Of a stretch of DNA of 64,000 nt, positions 40,114-53,000 are shown one piece after another. The notes under the pieces were generated by a model. The model was not told the origin of the DNA. It was given only the letters and a program-made list of their open reading frames with translations, and did no database searches. Origin of the DNA: Dromaius novaehollandiae (lineage: Eukaryota; Chordata; Aves; Casuariiformes; Dromaiidae); assembly GCF_036370855.1 (NCBI RefSeq), contig NC_088099.1, positions 20,923,501 through 20,987,500 on the forward strand, in the 5' to 3' direction. Position 1 is the first letter of the stretch. Each line of letters opens with the position of its first letter. The position numbers and the translations under genes were made by a program.

Positions 40114-40165
40114 TGGATTTAATGGAGTTGCTCCTTTTGGCACAGGGAATGAATCTGGATGAGAG
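40114..40165. repeat. Decayed ancient amniote repeat copy
   Basis: GGATTTAATGGAGTTGCTCC, then TTTTGGCACAGGGAATGAAT, then CTGGATGAG resembles 'CTTCAATGGAGTTGCTCCTTATTTACACCAGTGAATGAG'. Confidence 0.35.
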
Positions 40166-41731
40166 TTAACCTTAGTTTTGAAGTTCTGTGCTTTTATTAG
40201 TATTTACATTTCTTTAGTACCATATCACCTTTCTGTGCACTTCCATAGCAGTTCATGAGACTGTATCTCTGCAGTCCCATTGGGCTCTTGTCAATAGGAT
40301 TGTTGTGCTTTTTCCAACAAGATTATAAGTGCTCATTTGCTTTCTGCAGAAGTTTTACCAAGCTTCTATTCATATCATAATGGATTATTGACATAACACA
40401 GTAGACTGTTATGAAGTATTCCACTATGTGTAATTAGAGAGTATTTAATCTGCATAATAAAAATCCATATGAAGAGTTGCTGTCATTCAAGCCCCAAAGC
40501 TGCTTATCTAAATGAAGTATCTAGTGTGCCCCATAGATTTAGGCATGGAAAATAGCATTTTGAAAAAAGCTCATGTAAATTGCCAAAGCAATCCAGATGT
40601 GGGCAATCTGATTTTTTTTTCAAAAAGTAAAATAAAATGGCATATGGATTTGAACACTAGCTTCCAGCTTACACCTTGGATCATGTTTTTACAGCTATTT
40701 GGTAAATCTTTCCTTTCCCATTCCTCCTGCCTTTGGTAGGATGCCAAGGCAGCGTACAGGGAGCTTGCTTCGGGGCCCGTGCGCCAGGGCTGGGAGGCAG
40801 GGTGAGGCAGGCTCTCCGCACTGCCCTGCACAGAGCAGCTGGTGCCTAGCGCCTATTTAAGGATGCCCCCACCTGGTGCTCCCACACCTGGGTGAGAGGT
40901 CAAGCTAGCACCTGTGTATCATTCCAGACCCATGAAGGTATGTAGAGTAGAGCTTAACTGGGAATACCAGTGGTTCATAGACCATTCCTGGGCTATCTGC
41001 TTTAAGATAATTTTAGGGTTAAAAAGAGAGAAGGAGCAGAAGCTGTGACTGATAATGCAGTCTAGTGCTGAATGGGAAATCAGTAAGTGGTGGAAATATT
41101 TTATCCCTATAACCTGGCAAGGCTCCCTTTGTGCAAGCTTTTGCTAGATCAAAATTTGTAGACAAACAAGAAAGCAAACAGTGCTAGCAGGAAAAAGGAG
41201 CTTGCAATATTTATGAAGCTTTTATGGAGAATTTTTCAAAGTTTTGTTGTTTTAATTATCGTTTTGTGATTTTTCTTCAGCTAAGGAGCTTCCTTGAGTT
41301 CAAAATTAGCCAAAGCTGAAGGGCATTAACTTTTATTGTAAAGAAAAATTCTGTTTAACCACTGCCACTGCTTGTTGTGGTGAAAATCTGTCTGTAAGTA
41401 GCCTGAAAACAGACAAATGAAATGAGAAAAAAAAAAAAAAAAGAGGTAAAACCTCAGCTATAATTTTCACATCAGCCTTTTACAGTCATAGTACAATACA
41501 GCCATTTTGTGGTATCATAAAGAGTTGTTGGTTGTTCTTCTGGTGATTTAAAGCCCTAAAATTGTCAGCATAGTCTAGAATATTATTGTGAACAAAAGAA
41601 AACTACACTGCATAAATTCCATAGTACCTTTTTCATTTTGCCTTCAAAATGATAAACTCAGTTACTGGAGAAAAGGCATGTGTAGTGAGCACAGTGGGAG
41701 AATGCCTTGTCATGGCATTCATGAACTGGTA

Positions 41732-41756
41732 TGTGTGTGTGTGTGTGTGTGTGTGT
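41732..41756 (+). repeat. (TG)n microsatellite
   Basis: About twelve uninterrupted TG dinucleotides, long enough to be length-polymorphic. Confidence 0.97.
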
Positions 41757-42339
41757 CTGTTAAATATGCAGAAGTGCAGTTCACAAAAAATTGCAAAATT
41801 TTGCTGGCATGTGAAGGTACAGCAATATTTCAATGAGCAAATCTTATAAAGCAACATTTAACCGTCCATTGCAAGACTCTTACTTTCGTATTTAGAAATT
41901 AATGTCAAAGTGAGAATTATTAAATGGCAATAAGATGTTCCAGAGTTGGCCTTAATTCTGGCATTTAACTTTTGAATATTTGTCTTTACAGCCTTAATAA
42001 TATTCTTAATATAGCTTTTTACATAATATGTATTTAGAGGATCAGACTTATAAATTGCAGGTCCCCCCAGATCACAGGAATAAGTGCATGCATTTGCAGT
42101 TCTTAGCCTAGGAGCTAGGATTTGGGTTTGTATTATAATTTAAACCAAAGAATGTTAATTTTAGTATATGCATAAAACACTTGGGGCTATCTTAGGAGAG
42201 TCCTAAGATGTGTCATCAACCCAGATATTATACAGAGCTTTCAAGAAACAGCAATTTGAATTTCTGAGTTAAGAAAAAAGGAATATGTGATAAGAAATAT
42301 GTTGAAAGATATTCTAAATACCTTCATCAGAGAGAAAGA

Positions 42340-42482
42340 GATAATAATAATAACACTTGGTAGCTAAAAAATATAATCTGTAGAAATCTTAATGATGCCT
42401 AATGACTCATGTGGGCTGTGCTGTTAAATTTATTATTCCAATTTTACAGCTAAGAAAAAAGAAATATGAAAGTGAAGACTAA
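42340..42482 (+). repeat. Decayed MIR-like SINE
   Basis: The copy starts with ATAATAATAATAACACTT and later has ATTATTCCAATTTTACAG followed by an A/G-rich section and AAAGTGAAGACT. This is the order found in MIR-type amniote SINEs (AATAAT start, 'CATTTTACAGATGAGGAAACTGAGGC' core). It is heavily diverged. Confidence 0.45.
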
Positions 42483-43714
42483 CATTTTCATCCTTTGGGC
42501 ATATAAAATTTTGCAACTTAACCCATATTTACCCATCTAAATGTTGTGTTTTTATGTGGTAGTGACTGAGTCCTTAATACAAGTAAAAATTAAACTAACT
42601 CATAAAGGAGGGAGAAATGTGTAGAGGAGAGAGAAAGGCTCCCATTCTGTCAGGCAGCTAATGATTAGTGACCCTAACAGTAGTTGTTTGAAAGCATGAT
42701 GTTGAAAGCTTTTTAAAAGGCCAGCCACCCGTAGGCTTTTCCCTTCTGAAAGAAGAATGTGTATTTCAACAGTTCTCCGTCAATCTCAGTTTGCTCATCT
42801 TTGTCCTATGAAACCTGCACTTGAATTCTTGTAAAGCAGGCATCCACTGAGTTTTAGTTTGTGTTGCTCATAGTCTTTTCCGCAGATTAACTGATCATCC
42901 CTTGGCTTCTCTACAGTCTCCTCGATTTTGGAATTTTTAAATTCAGAATCTTACTCATTTTCCGCTTCCTTTTGTGACAGAAGCTGAGGATGTCTCCTAC
43001 TCTGCATTCTGTCTGTGACAAAGGGCATCTTTAGGAGAGAATACTGCCTTCTGAGTCCCTATTTTGCTGCTATGTATGACATACATATGACATGCTGTTT
43101 TGTGGTTCCCTAAATATACTTTACTGTAGTGATTTTTTGGTGTTTATAAAGAATTTACAGTGCCACAGTTTTTAACAGAGATGGTTACATAATCGAGTAG
43201 TCCTATTGATTTCTATTAAATACTTCAGCAGATGACAATCTCCATTTCAAGAATGCTGCTCTGTAATTTAGTTAAGTGGAGGTCAGAACTCCAAGGGTTT
43301 TTTTTTCTAAACCATCTTTTAACAATTTTGATATCATTTTCTTATCAACGAGGATTATACTGTGAAAACCCTGTGCTCAACATTTTGGTCTCCAACATCA
43401 GATTCTGGTCTTTCCTTTTCTTTGGCATGCTTAACTAGTATTTTTATCTTCTTACTGTCTTTATGCTTTTTGTCAACTTGCTGTGATTTTGGCTTTCTCT
43501 GTTGAGTACCTGTCTACATATGTCTTCACACTGTCATGTACTGATAAGCACACTGGGAGAAGCACAAGCTCAGCCCCCTCCTCATTCCAGGCATTCAGTT
43601 TTGAAGGATTTCAAGGCCCCGTCTTAGCAGTCTGTCTGATTTGAAGCGAGACCTCAGATCCCTGCTCCAAGTTCTGCACATACATAATTCTTCATAAAAA
43701 TCGCTTATTTATAA

Positions 43715-43830
43715 AATGTATATATATGGATATGCAATATAAATATAGACTTTCCATATATATATATATGTGCATGTGTGTATATATGTGTGTGTGTATA
43801 TGTATACACACACACATACACATATATAAA
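43715..43830. repeat. (TA)n/(TG)n/(CA)n compound microsatellite with perfect palindrome
   Basis: Alternating purine-pyrimidine sequence runs through TA, TG and CA blocks. At its centre, 43785-43800 is the exact reverse complement of 43803-43818, with TG between. Confidence 0.95.
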
Positions 43831-46800
43831 CTTTGCTCTTTGCTTAAGTTTTCAGCTTTTTGTGGGGGAGAAACTTCACCAGCTGTCTCTGAAGTAACCT
43901 GCTCCTTTACTTGGCATAGGCTGCTGGACTTTCCCCTGGGGAACCTGTTTTTCCACTCCTGATGGCTGCAGCTGTTGTCTTAACTGCCTGAGGGAAGTGC
44001 ACATCCCTAGGAAGATGTTCCAAGTCGGATTCAAGTCCTGAACTTGTAGGGATCACCGGTGTTATCTCTGAGAACAGTTAATAAGGAAATCAGTACGTTC
44101 TTCAAACAGTCTGGAGAACAAGCTGTCCAGCTGACAGCTCCTGGATTGGTTTACATTGCTACACCCAGAAAGAAGAAACAAGCTTTTGACAAAGAAACCG
44201 CTGGCTCTCAAGATGGAATTTGGCTGGATGTAGGTCTACAAGGATTGGCTGTTTGTCTTTATTTCAAAGCATTTCTTCCAAGACCTCCTGGTTTGGAATG
44301 GCGACGCAGAAGACTTTCCAGAATAACTGATATGGTGTGTGGGTGCCAGCTTTGACTCTAACACTGCTCAGCTGCGTGGCTTATAGTGGTACTCACTTTG
44401 TCCCTCCCTGGACTCATTTATAGTGAGGTCTTTTTACTTGATGTTGACTCTCTCTCTATAGCTTCTGCTTGTGCTTAGGGTTTACCAGCTTCCCATGTGT
44501 CATTAAGTGATGTGGCTATTGACTTGGCAGTATTCTTTACCTTTGTAACTTGAGCATTCCTCTACACTGAAAGTCCTTCAGAAGAGAAAGTGCAAGATTC
44601 AGCACAGGAGCTCTTCCTTATCTTTTCTGAGAGTCCAGCAGGTTTCCTCCTCTTTTGCTAAACATCCCTGGAGAAACTCTTAACTCCATAAACAAAATCA
44701 CAAGACCAAGCTAACAGGGGCTCCTGAGACATCAATCTGTCCCTTTAAAACAGTGGTGGAGTAAGAGGAAGACCCCTTTTCAGTGGGTTCTGCTTTCAGA
44801 GTGCTCTTCAAGACACAAGAGCAGACTGGTCTCTCACTCTCTTTTTATGATTATGGGGTTCTGTTATCCCATTAGTTCTCCACCTTAAAGTAGCCACGTC
44901 AGAGGAATTTTGTGTGCACTTAGCTTGACTTGTTCTTTGTATAGACCATGCCCCTTCAGTCCTTAATTACTTTAAAAGTCTTCCTTTGACTAATGGGAAT
45001 ACTTTTCATCTCTTAAAAAAAATACACTGAATTAACTTGTTGGATATCCTCTACCACTAGCCAGAGGTAGTCCCCTATGCCTTTGATGTCCACTCTTTCT
45101 GAATTATGAGTCTTTCTGACCTAGAGCTGGTTGCTTTCTGTAGTTCTTGTTAGATGGTTTCTTGATTCCTTGGTCAGAGGAGTATACCTTCCCAGAAATT
45201 TCTTCTATGACCATAGTCATCCACTAGGTAAGACAGGATATGACTGCAGTGATCCTTTCATGGCTGAAGGCAATTTTAGCTCCAGTACCCCCTAATCTCT
45301 TGGTGCAGTGTCCTAAAACACTGGTTTTCAGTGCCAAGACCTCCTAGTGCCAAGCTGGCCTCCAGTCAGCAGTAGGCAATGGCTCTCTGGATTACCATGT
45401 ACCTGTTTATCCTGGTTGGTGATATCTTGATTATCCACAACAAAGTTTCCACTAGGCACATGTGGCTGGTGTGCTGCCGTATGATGATGACAAAGAGGAC
45501 AGAACTTTTTGATCAACTTGTTTAAAGTGCCCTGGCAGCCATACCTGCCACTCTGTGTCAACAAGCGGAGGGTGTTCCATTGGGGAAAGGTTAGGTGAAG
45601 GTTTCTGAAACCCCCAGGAGTTTCTCCCCATCAGGCCTTGTTCCTCATTGCCAAGTAAGCTTGTCCTTATATCTTGGTCTGATGCTTGCCAAACAAATGA
45701 CTTTTTATTCCATTCTTGATTTCTCAGTGAAAACAGCCTTGAAGTTATTATTTCAGTCAGTAGAGTAAAGGAGATGTTAACCTTTATATACGGACTCCTG
45801 TATACTATGTCTTTTGAACTTTACCATTTATACTCATCCTAAATGCCTTCCTAGCTATCCCTAAGCTACATGCTTCCAGGACTGAGCTGTCTGGCATACT
45901 TTTGATATTATGGACATATTCTTGCACCGAGACAAAAAATATCTGGCTAACTGTCCTTGCATATAATTACACTGACAGTATGAGTGAAATTTGACCATGT
46001 ATCTCAAAGAAAAATTACAGAAAAGTTATCTTTCCTATGTATTATTTCTCTATTCAGTTATGCATTTGATTATGTTTTGCATTCTCCTTGTATTTTTGTT
46101 TTCTATTTCCTTGGGCTTCTGTTTTTCTATAATATCTGTGCTTTCATCTAGCATCTGACATATTTCCAGTCCTATAACAGATACAGTGCTTCATTTCTGA
46201 AACAATTGCAGACTTTAACTCTTCCTAATTTTGTCTTGCCTTTGCAAGCAGTTCACATTCACTACAGTACAATTACCTTCCTGTGAACTGCATTTTTCTT
46301 GTTTGTATTCAACACAATTAGATTTTAATTTCAAAAGCCTTGCTGTAACTTCAAATATTGTATTATTTGTGTGTTCTGTCCAACTGTAAATAGTATGCAG
46401 TCTATTCATATTCAAAGTAGTAATCCAGTCTTTGCATGTAGCAGTTTCTTGAATAATTTTTGCTGTGATTTCTTCTTTCTAGCTATTCTTTGTTTCTTTT
46501 CAGCTCTGGTCTTCAGACTTTTGCAAAATGGTTTTACTCCTTTTAAACCTATCAGATTTGTCCAAAGGTCTATATTTTCTTTCAAAACTTTGTGCAATCT
46601 TTTATGTGGCTTCTTGCAAATCCACTCTGATAGTATTTTGTATACATATCTTTAGAGTCTTCTGTTTTGTTTTGCAATTGCACCTTTTTATGGGCTTACA
46701 GTTTAGTACATATAAAGCTGCACACATCTCCCCCTTTTAGATTTCTTATGTGGAACTCATATCGCTTCAACTCTACCTTTCTGTGACTGAAGAATATTGC

Positions 46801-47000
46801 ACATTTCTTTTATGCTATGTAACAAATGTCTTGCTCTTCCTCACCTGCATATAAGCTATTCAGCAAATCTGGTGCAGCTGACCGGCAATATTTTTTAGGT
46901 CACTTTTTCATCTTCTCAGGAAGAGAACAAATTCTTTCTCCACTTTGCTGCAGTTTTCTAGTGTATTCCTGAAAAGTTGGAGCCATACTAGAGTCCTTAG
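43830..47000. other. Unassigned stretch with strand-biased composition
   Basis: The + strand is pyrimidine-biased and the minus strand purine-biased over much of 44300-46900, as seen in old coding or transposon sequence. Frames at 44059-44355 (+) and 45328-45564 (-) have no motif I recognise. It could be a decayed interspersed element on the minus strand, but no end structure, tail or conserved pol motif is visible. Confidence 0.3.
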
Positions 47001-50000
47001 TGGTTTCTCTTTTCTTCTCCTCATGTATCTATTCCATTGCTGGTACTACATGGTTTTCTGAGATGGTAATGAAATAGAGCTCCAAATCAGGATTTGTAAG
47101 ATAAATCATTATTATAACCAAAGACAAGCTAACACAGGAGAAAAATCCATGTGTCCTACTCCATCATGTGAGCTGCACTGACTGACCGTTGCAGGAACTA
47201 TTTGAAAGCAGAATGCTACAGGCTTATTAAAGTGCCTTTTACCATGAGTGTTATTTAATGTTCACAGGTGTTATGTACTTAAAACTGTCTCTGAAGTCAA
47301 ATGAGTAAGAAACTAAATGGTATATTTACGCACCAAATTTAAAAGACCAAGTTTAAAAATTGGCTTCTAATGACTTTCTAGAAGTTCTTGCATTCAGAAA
47401 GTTGTTCAGTGTTGTTTTTAATGGAGATATGCCAGAAAACTGCTTTCAGTTCCCAAATGACTGATCTCCTTCTAATTGAGTGAAACTTGCCAACTCTCAG
47501 ATCTACAAGAAGCGCATACAGTACAGGTACAGTACTTCGATATAAGAAAGATTTAATTAAATACTATATTTCTAAAATCATCATAGCTGAGATACCACCA
47601 TTTTGTTTCACTTTATGTACAGGAAAGAAACAAAATGGAAACAGAAGACAACAAGAGCCTATTTGCTTATTCCTCGGCTGCACAATTTTTTTTCCAAAAT
47701 AAATCTTTATGCTTCTTCTCTCTCTACCAAATGTTTTGGTAACTTGCTATCGAAAATGAAAACAGGAAGTAAGACAATAGTTTGTGAAGAGTCTTTTCGC
47801 TTGGAAATAACACTGTATAGTAACTTGAGTGTAATCTATAGTAACTCCAAATATAACAGAGAAATACAAAAAGTAAGCAACAACAGTAAGTGCCTCCCAG
47901 CCTTCATGGTAATTGCAGCTCTCTGGCTCAGAGAGCTGGTGGCTAAAGGCAATTTAGGCATTTAAACTGACCAGTCTGATCTCTCTCCTTTTAGGTCTAG
48001 ATCACTCTCTTAACAGGCATATAGATCTGTGGTGTGTACAAGATTTTGTGGAGTAAGGTAGTGTCAGGAGAGAGTCTTCCAAAATACTGGTAAAAGAGTG
48101 AGACAGAATCAGCTATAAAATAACCTAGTGCATAGGACAAGGTGTACTTAAATTATAGCCAGAAGGTCATGACTGCCCTTGGTCTTTTGTGTAGTTCTTA
48201 ATATGGAGGAGACTGTGTCCAGTTGTCCTGTAAGTACTATTGCTAAATGTTTGTTGAATATTCTTTTCCATGAGGCAAATGATGTATTTTTCAGGTAAAT
48301 TGACATTGATTAACAGTGAGCCATGGAGTGAAATTAGTTTTAGAAAGCTGATGACAATAATACTTAACATTTTCTATAAAGACAAGATTCAGGAAGGACG
48401 CATTGTCACACCCATGTCCCTTTCCAGATTGGTTTTGATTTCAATATTCCTGCACTCGAAAAGTATCATGCAGGTGATGAGATTTTGGCACAGGCTGGAA
48501 GCACTGCAGTGGTGGAAGTATCACCGTTTTGGTGAATTTTGGGTCCTGCTTGGGGGATGACTCCACTAAATAGGAGCCTTATCCACTTGTCTGCTTCCTA
48601 TGTAGAAGCGGGCAGTCTTGGTTTCTCAGAAAGCAAACTTAGCTGTCTCCTAGGATTTCTTTGCAGCTGCTTCCCACTTTTACCAGCGGTAGGGGATAGG
48701 AGAGTGTGAAGAGCTGTGGAGAAAGAACATTGAATTTGGAAATGGGGATGCAGACTCTCAAAGCAGCTTCCCCCCCTCCCTAAGTGTGGAAGAAGAGTAA
48801 ACTGTCCTACTACAACTGTCTATTCCTCTTCTTCTCCCAAGTTCAGGAAGAAATGTGTGAGGACAGGGAATGGGGGAAGAAGCAGCAAAGCACAGAGGAA
48901 GGCAGCTATATAGAGGTAGATGCATAGATTAAAACTGTCAGCTCTTGGGACTGTCAGCAATGATGAACCATCTGTGGGTCAGCAAAGGGAGAGTTGGTGG
49001 AGAGCAAAACTGTTGTAAGCAGTGGGAACAGGAAAAGGTAATGTGGAGAGTGGAGCCAGAGCCTGCTATTGGGCCTGAATGTGGGGAGCAGCTGGGATAA
49101 GTTAGCTTTCTTTCTATTGCAGAAAGGCCTAAATTATGTTTTTGAATACTGCTGGGAAGGCAGACAACTCTAACAGTCATATATACACCCAACAGAAGTA
49201 AGAATCATTCAAAATCAAAGCAGAGCCCAAAATACCCAGTTAATGTTTTAAGCAGAAAGCCTCATTATTTTATACTTCTTGTCATCGGCCATTGGACCGT
49301 ATTCTTCAACTTAAAACTTTGGAAAAATATGAGAACAGAATTATTTCTTTACCTGCCATGATCTACAGCAGCCAGAGGCTTCTTCCTTTTCTCTGTCAGT
49401 GCTGCAGAGGGAATGCGGTCACAGCCACATTTCCTACTCAACTGATCTACTTTTGCTAGTTTTTCATGGTTAGAATACTTGACCCATTCTCAGCTGGCCC
49501 TGATGACAGAACAGGGTTGGTTTTGCCCCAAAGTCCTGTCTTTTAAAAGGAAAAGCTACCCTGTTAAAGGAAACTTAGATGGTAAAGTAGGTCTTTTGCA
49601 GACTTTGTCCATTATGACTACCCTTTGGAAGGGTACCAAACACCCCTTTCTAAGCTCCGTGGCCTAAATAGGCTGTGCTCCTGGACAGAGAAATTGGAAA
49701 TGGCTGTTGGGCATCTATCAGGAGGGAGTAAGAAGGGCTCCTGCTCAAGGTGCTGCCCAGCATGTGGAGATGCCAGCTGAGGACAAGCACATCCAGATCC
49801 CTGCTCCACAGCTGCTGCCAAGTAGTTGTTGCTGATGTTGGCACCCATGCCAGGTAGAGCCGACTGCTGAGGAGACCCGAGGGATGAGGGGCCAATGTAG
49901 AGCGAAAGGAGAGGAGGCCACTGGGGACTGTACAAAGTGGTGGGGGAAGGTACCAGAAAGGTACCTTCTGGTCTGATCAGCTGGCCATTGCAGCTGCTCG

Positions 50001-53000
50001 TTGTGCCTGAACCTGGAGGGCAGGCAGAATTGCCATTTCTGTGCTATCAGGAGCATGGCTACTATATTCTCTCTCCTCCCCTCAGTCAAATCTCTCACCA
50101 CATAGGGCAGAGAAGAGGCAGGGTCATGTCTTTCTTGACTGGCATTGACAGACATCCCTTATAATATGGGGTTTCCAGCATGAAAGTTCTGTCCTGTGTG
50201 ATAATCCTGTAGGACACAACCTTTTCTGTATTTTGATAGCAATTAGTTTCACAACTGCAGATCATTTGGACATGCTCAGTGTGTCTGCTTCACTGGCCAG
50301 GCGTATGATTTGCTGCACATGCACAAAGCTGTGCATATGCAATGTATTTAACTGGGACCGTCCTGGCTTTACGCTCACAATCTCTAGCCCTATATTTGAT
50401 ATAATGGCAATCACTGACGGCTGGTGGCCAGCAGCCTGTCAGTGACATGAGAGTTGCGGGAGGGCAGCCTGTGCCCAGCAGGAGAGTCTGCAGGCAGATT
50501 TCCTTCTGACACTTCCATGGTGCAAGAATATTTCACCTATTCAGCACTGAATGGTGCTTACGTGACATAATGGACTCCTTCGTTGGCCTGTAGATGTAGA
50601 TAACAGCACTTTGATCTAGTTTGCATTAAATTTCTTTAGTCTGATGTTTGTCTACTGTTTCAAAATAAATATTTCACTACTAAGATAAAGTTGATGAATA
50701 GAATTTGACTATAAAATCAAGTCTGGGACAAGTGAAATAAGGGCTATGGGGCTGTTCTTTAACATAAGTATTTGTATTGAAGGATATCCTAGACATACAA
50801 AGGACTTTGACTTCAAATTCCTTAATATTTGCAGGATATAAGAGATTTTGTGAGCTAGAGTTATGGGCTAAAATAGAAGGGACTATATGCTTGGCCTCTG
50901 CAACATGAGTAAAACAAATCGGTGGATCTGTATCTGTCTATCACAGCCATTAAAGATGGTTGCTTTTCCCAGTTTTCACGGACAGTCTTGATTTTGGGAG
51001 GACTGACGTGCTATTAGATATAGTATTTTTTGTCTTGTATCACTCACATAAAAAAGATAATGCCACTGTGCGAGTTCCAACTCTGTGCTCTTTAAGCTAT
51101 CTTCTCAGTTTGTCAGTGACTGAAAGAGTACGTATTATGAACATCCACAAGCTAAGTGATTTCTTCCTGTACATGCCACATGAAGAAGTCAATATTTATA
51201 CCTGATAGTTGATAGAATTCTTTAAATATATTTTGCTAAATAACACTCTATATTACATATTCCTTGTCTAATATTTGCCCACAGAAGAAGTATTTGTTGT
51301 TCGAATTGAATGCCTGGTTAAGAAGAACTAAATGAGGACAGCATATTTAATATTTATTTGGTAGCACAACACAGTAGACAGACAGGAGGTGAGAGAGAAT
51401 GCAAATACAGGAGGAAGAAAAAGTGATTAAGTGACATGGACAGAACACAAAATATTCCTGTATGACTACAGTGGTTCTGAGAAAAATAAACAGCAAGACA
51501 AGCTTAGATATTTGGATTTTAGATTTTAAAAGTTAAGTATTTAAAGTAACAAATAATATTTAAGGAGGACTGTAAATGAATATTCATAGCATACGTGTTG
51601 ATTTGTCCAAAAATACATGCTTCAGGAAAAATCCAGAGGTGACCCATTTCTCTAAGCTCTGGACCATTCAGGTTCTTCATGTTTGGAGCACCTTTTGTCG
51701 TCACTGAGAGGTTCTTAGTACGGGAAATTTTTATTTTTATTTTTCTATTGTTTCAGCCTGTAATGTAATTTTAGTAAGCAGAACTTATACTACAGTAAAG
51801 TGTAACAATAACAACAACAAATGCACATTGCTGAGAGCTGTTAAAGTTCTCAAGGCAGTTCTGAGGAGTTTACTTACCGGGAAATTGTACGGGGCAATAG
51901 GATCTTGTGAGAAATTATATTGAAGGATTTTCACACAGAAAGTGCTTTAGACAGTGGCGTTTCTTTTCCTGAAAATATAGCAAATAATGGTTTACACTTG
52001 TAATAAAAGTAACACATCTTGCTCTGTTTTCTGAAATTTATTCTTTGAGGGCAAATGGAAGTCAAACGTGTGCAGACAGAGGAAGGATTTTGGCCATTTA
52101 TGTAGTGATTTGAGGAAAAATCACATCTAATCTACCAGCAGCAAGATGCTGCAATGTGTTTAATATTGAATTTTTATTTTATAAAAGTGACTGCCAGAAG
52201 TAAATATATCGCTACTTGTCATCATAAATATAAGAAATGCTACGCCAGATAGTATAATGCTTATTTTAGCAGGTATGGCTTTGCATATATATCTGTGGGT
52301 AGAATTTCAACGTGTGCTTTTGGTAAATATAATCGTGGAATAATCCAACCTCATTTTCATATATTGGTTTCTAGCTATGTGCTTTTTCTGCTGTGTATGT
52401 ATTTGTGATTAACCAATCCAGAGTGGCCTTTCCAGTAATTTCTTTTCTCTACCTGTATAGACTGGAATACAGCATGTAGATCTTTCTGTACTTCTGACAG
52501 CAATGAATTTTTTTTTTCCAATCACAAAGTGCATCATTAAAGTACAGATATTTGAAGGGTCTTTACAGGATCGTCCATAGAAAGTTGTGTACAAATGCAT
52601 CATGTTTGCGGTTTCCATGTGTTTAGTTAGTCCTGCTGTCCTTGCACTGTGTAACAACAGACTACAAACCTTGTTAAAGCAAGCCTGAAATGTAAAAGCT
52701 ACGTAACTTGAAATGTTTGTCCATCGTATCTTTAAACTCCCTCGCTGAGTGGACTCTCAATCTTTTTATTGAAGCAATATCCCCAAAACAAATGTTCCCC
52801 ATGATTAATTTCTGCACACATTTGCTGTTAGTTTTGGTATGTTGTGTTTGTGGTTGAGCAGTCTTTTTGTGCATGGTCAGAGTTATATGTACTACATTTC
52901 TTTTATAATCATGTATTTTTTGTCTTTGGCTTTGACTTAGTGTTTTTCTCTTCTCCAGCATCTTTTGGTGCTACTATCTTCCTGTCTGGTAAGTGATATC

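Larger units (their letters stand above)
38000..43700. other. Gene-free AT-rich intergenic DNA
   Basis: No gene is recognised. 38880-39420 is complex AT-rich sequence without simple repeats and is a candidate conserved non-coding stretch. A local GC-rich spot at 40740-40880 contains a TATTTAAG box. There is a 16-base A run at 41427-41442, a (TG)n tract, and the MIR-like copy at 42340-42482. Confidence 0.6.

Noticed and set aside
41427..41442. A16 run as a retroposon tail
   Set aside because: No polyadenylation signal at the right distance and no recognisable element upstream.
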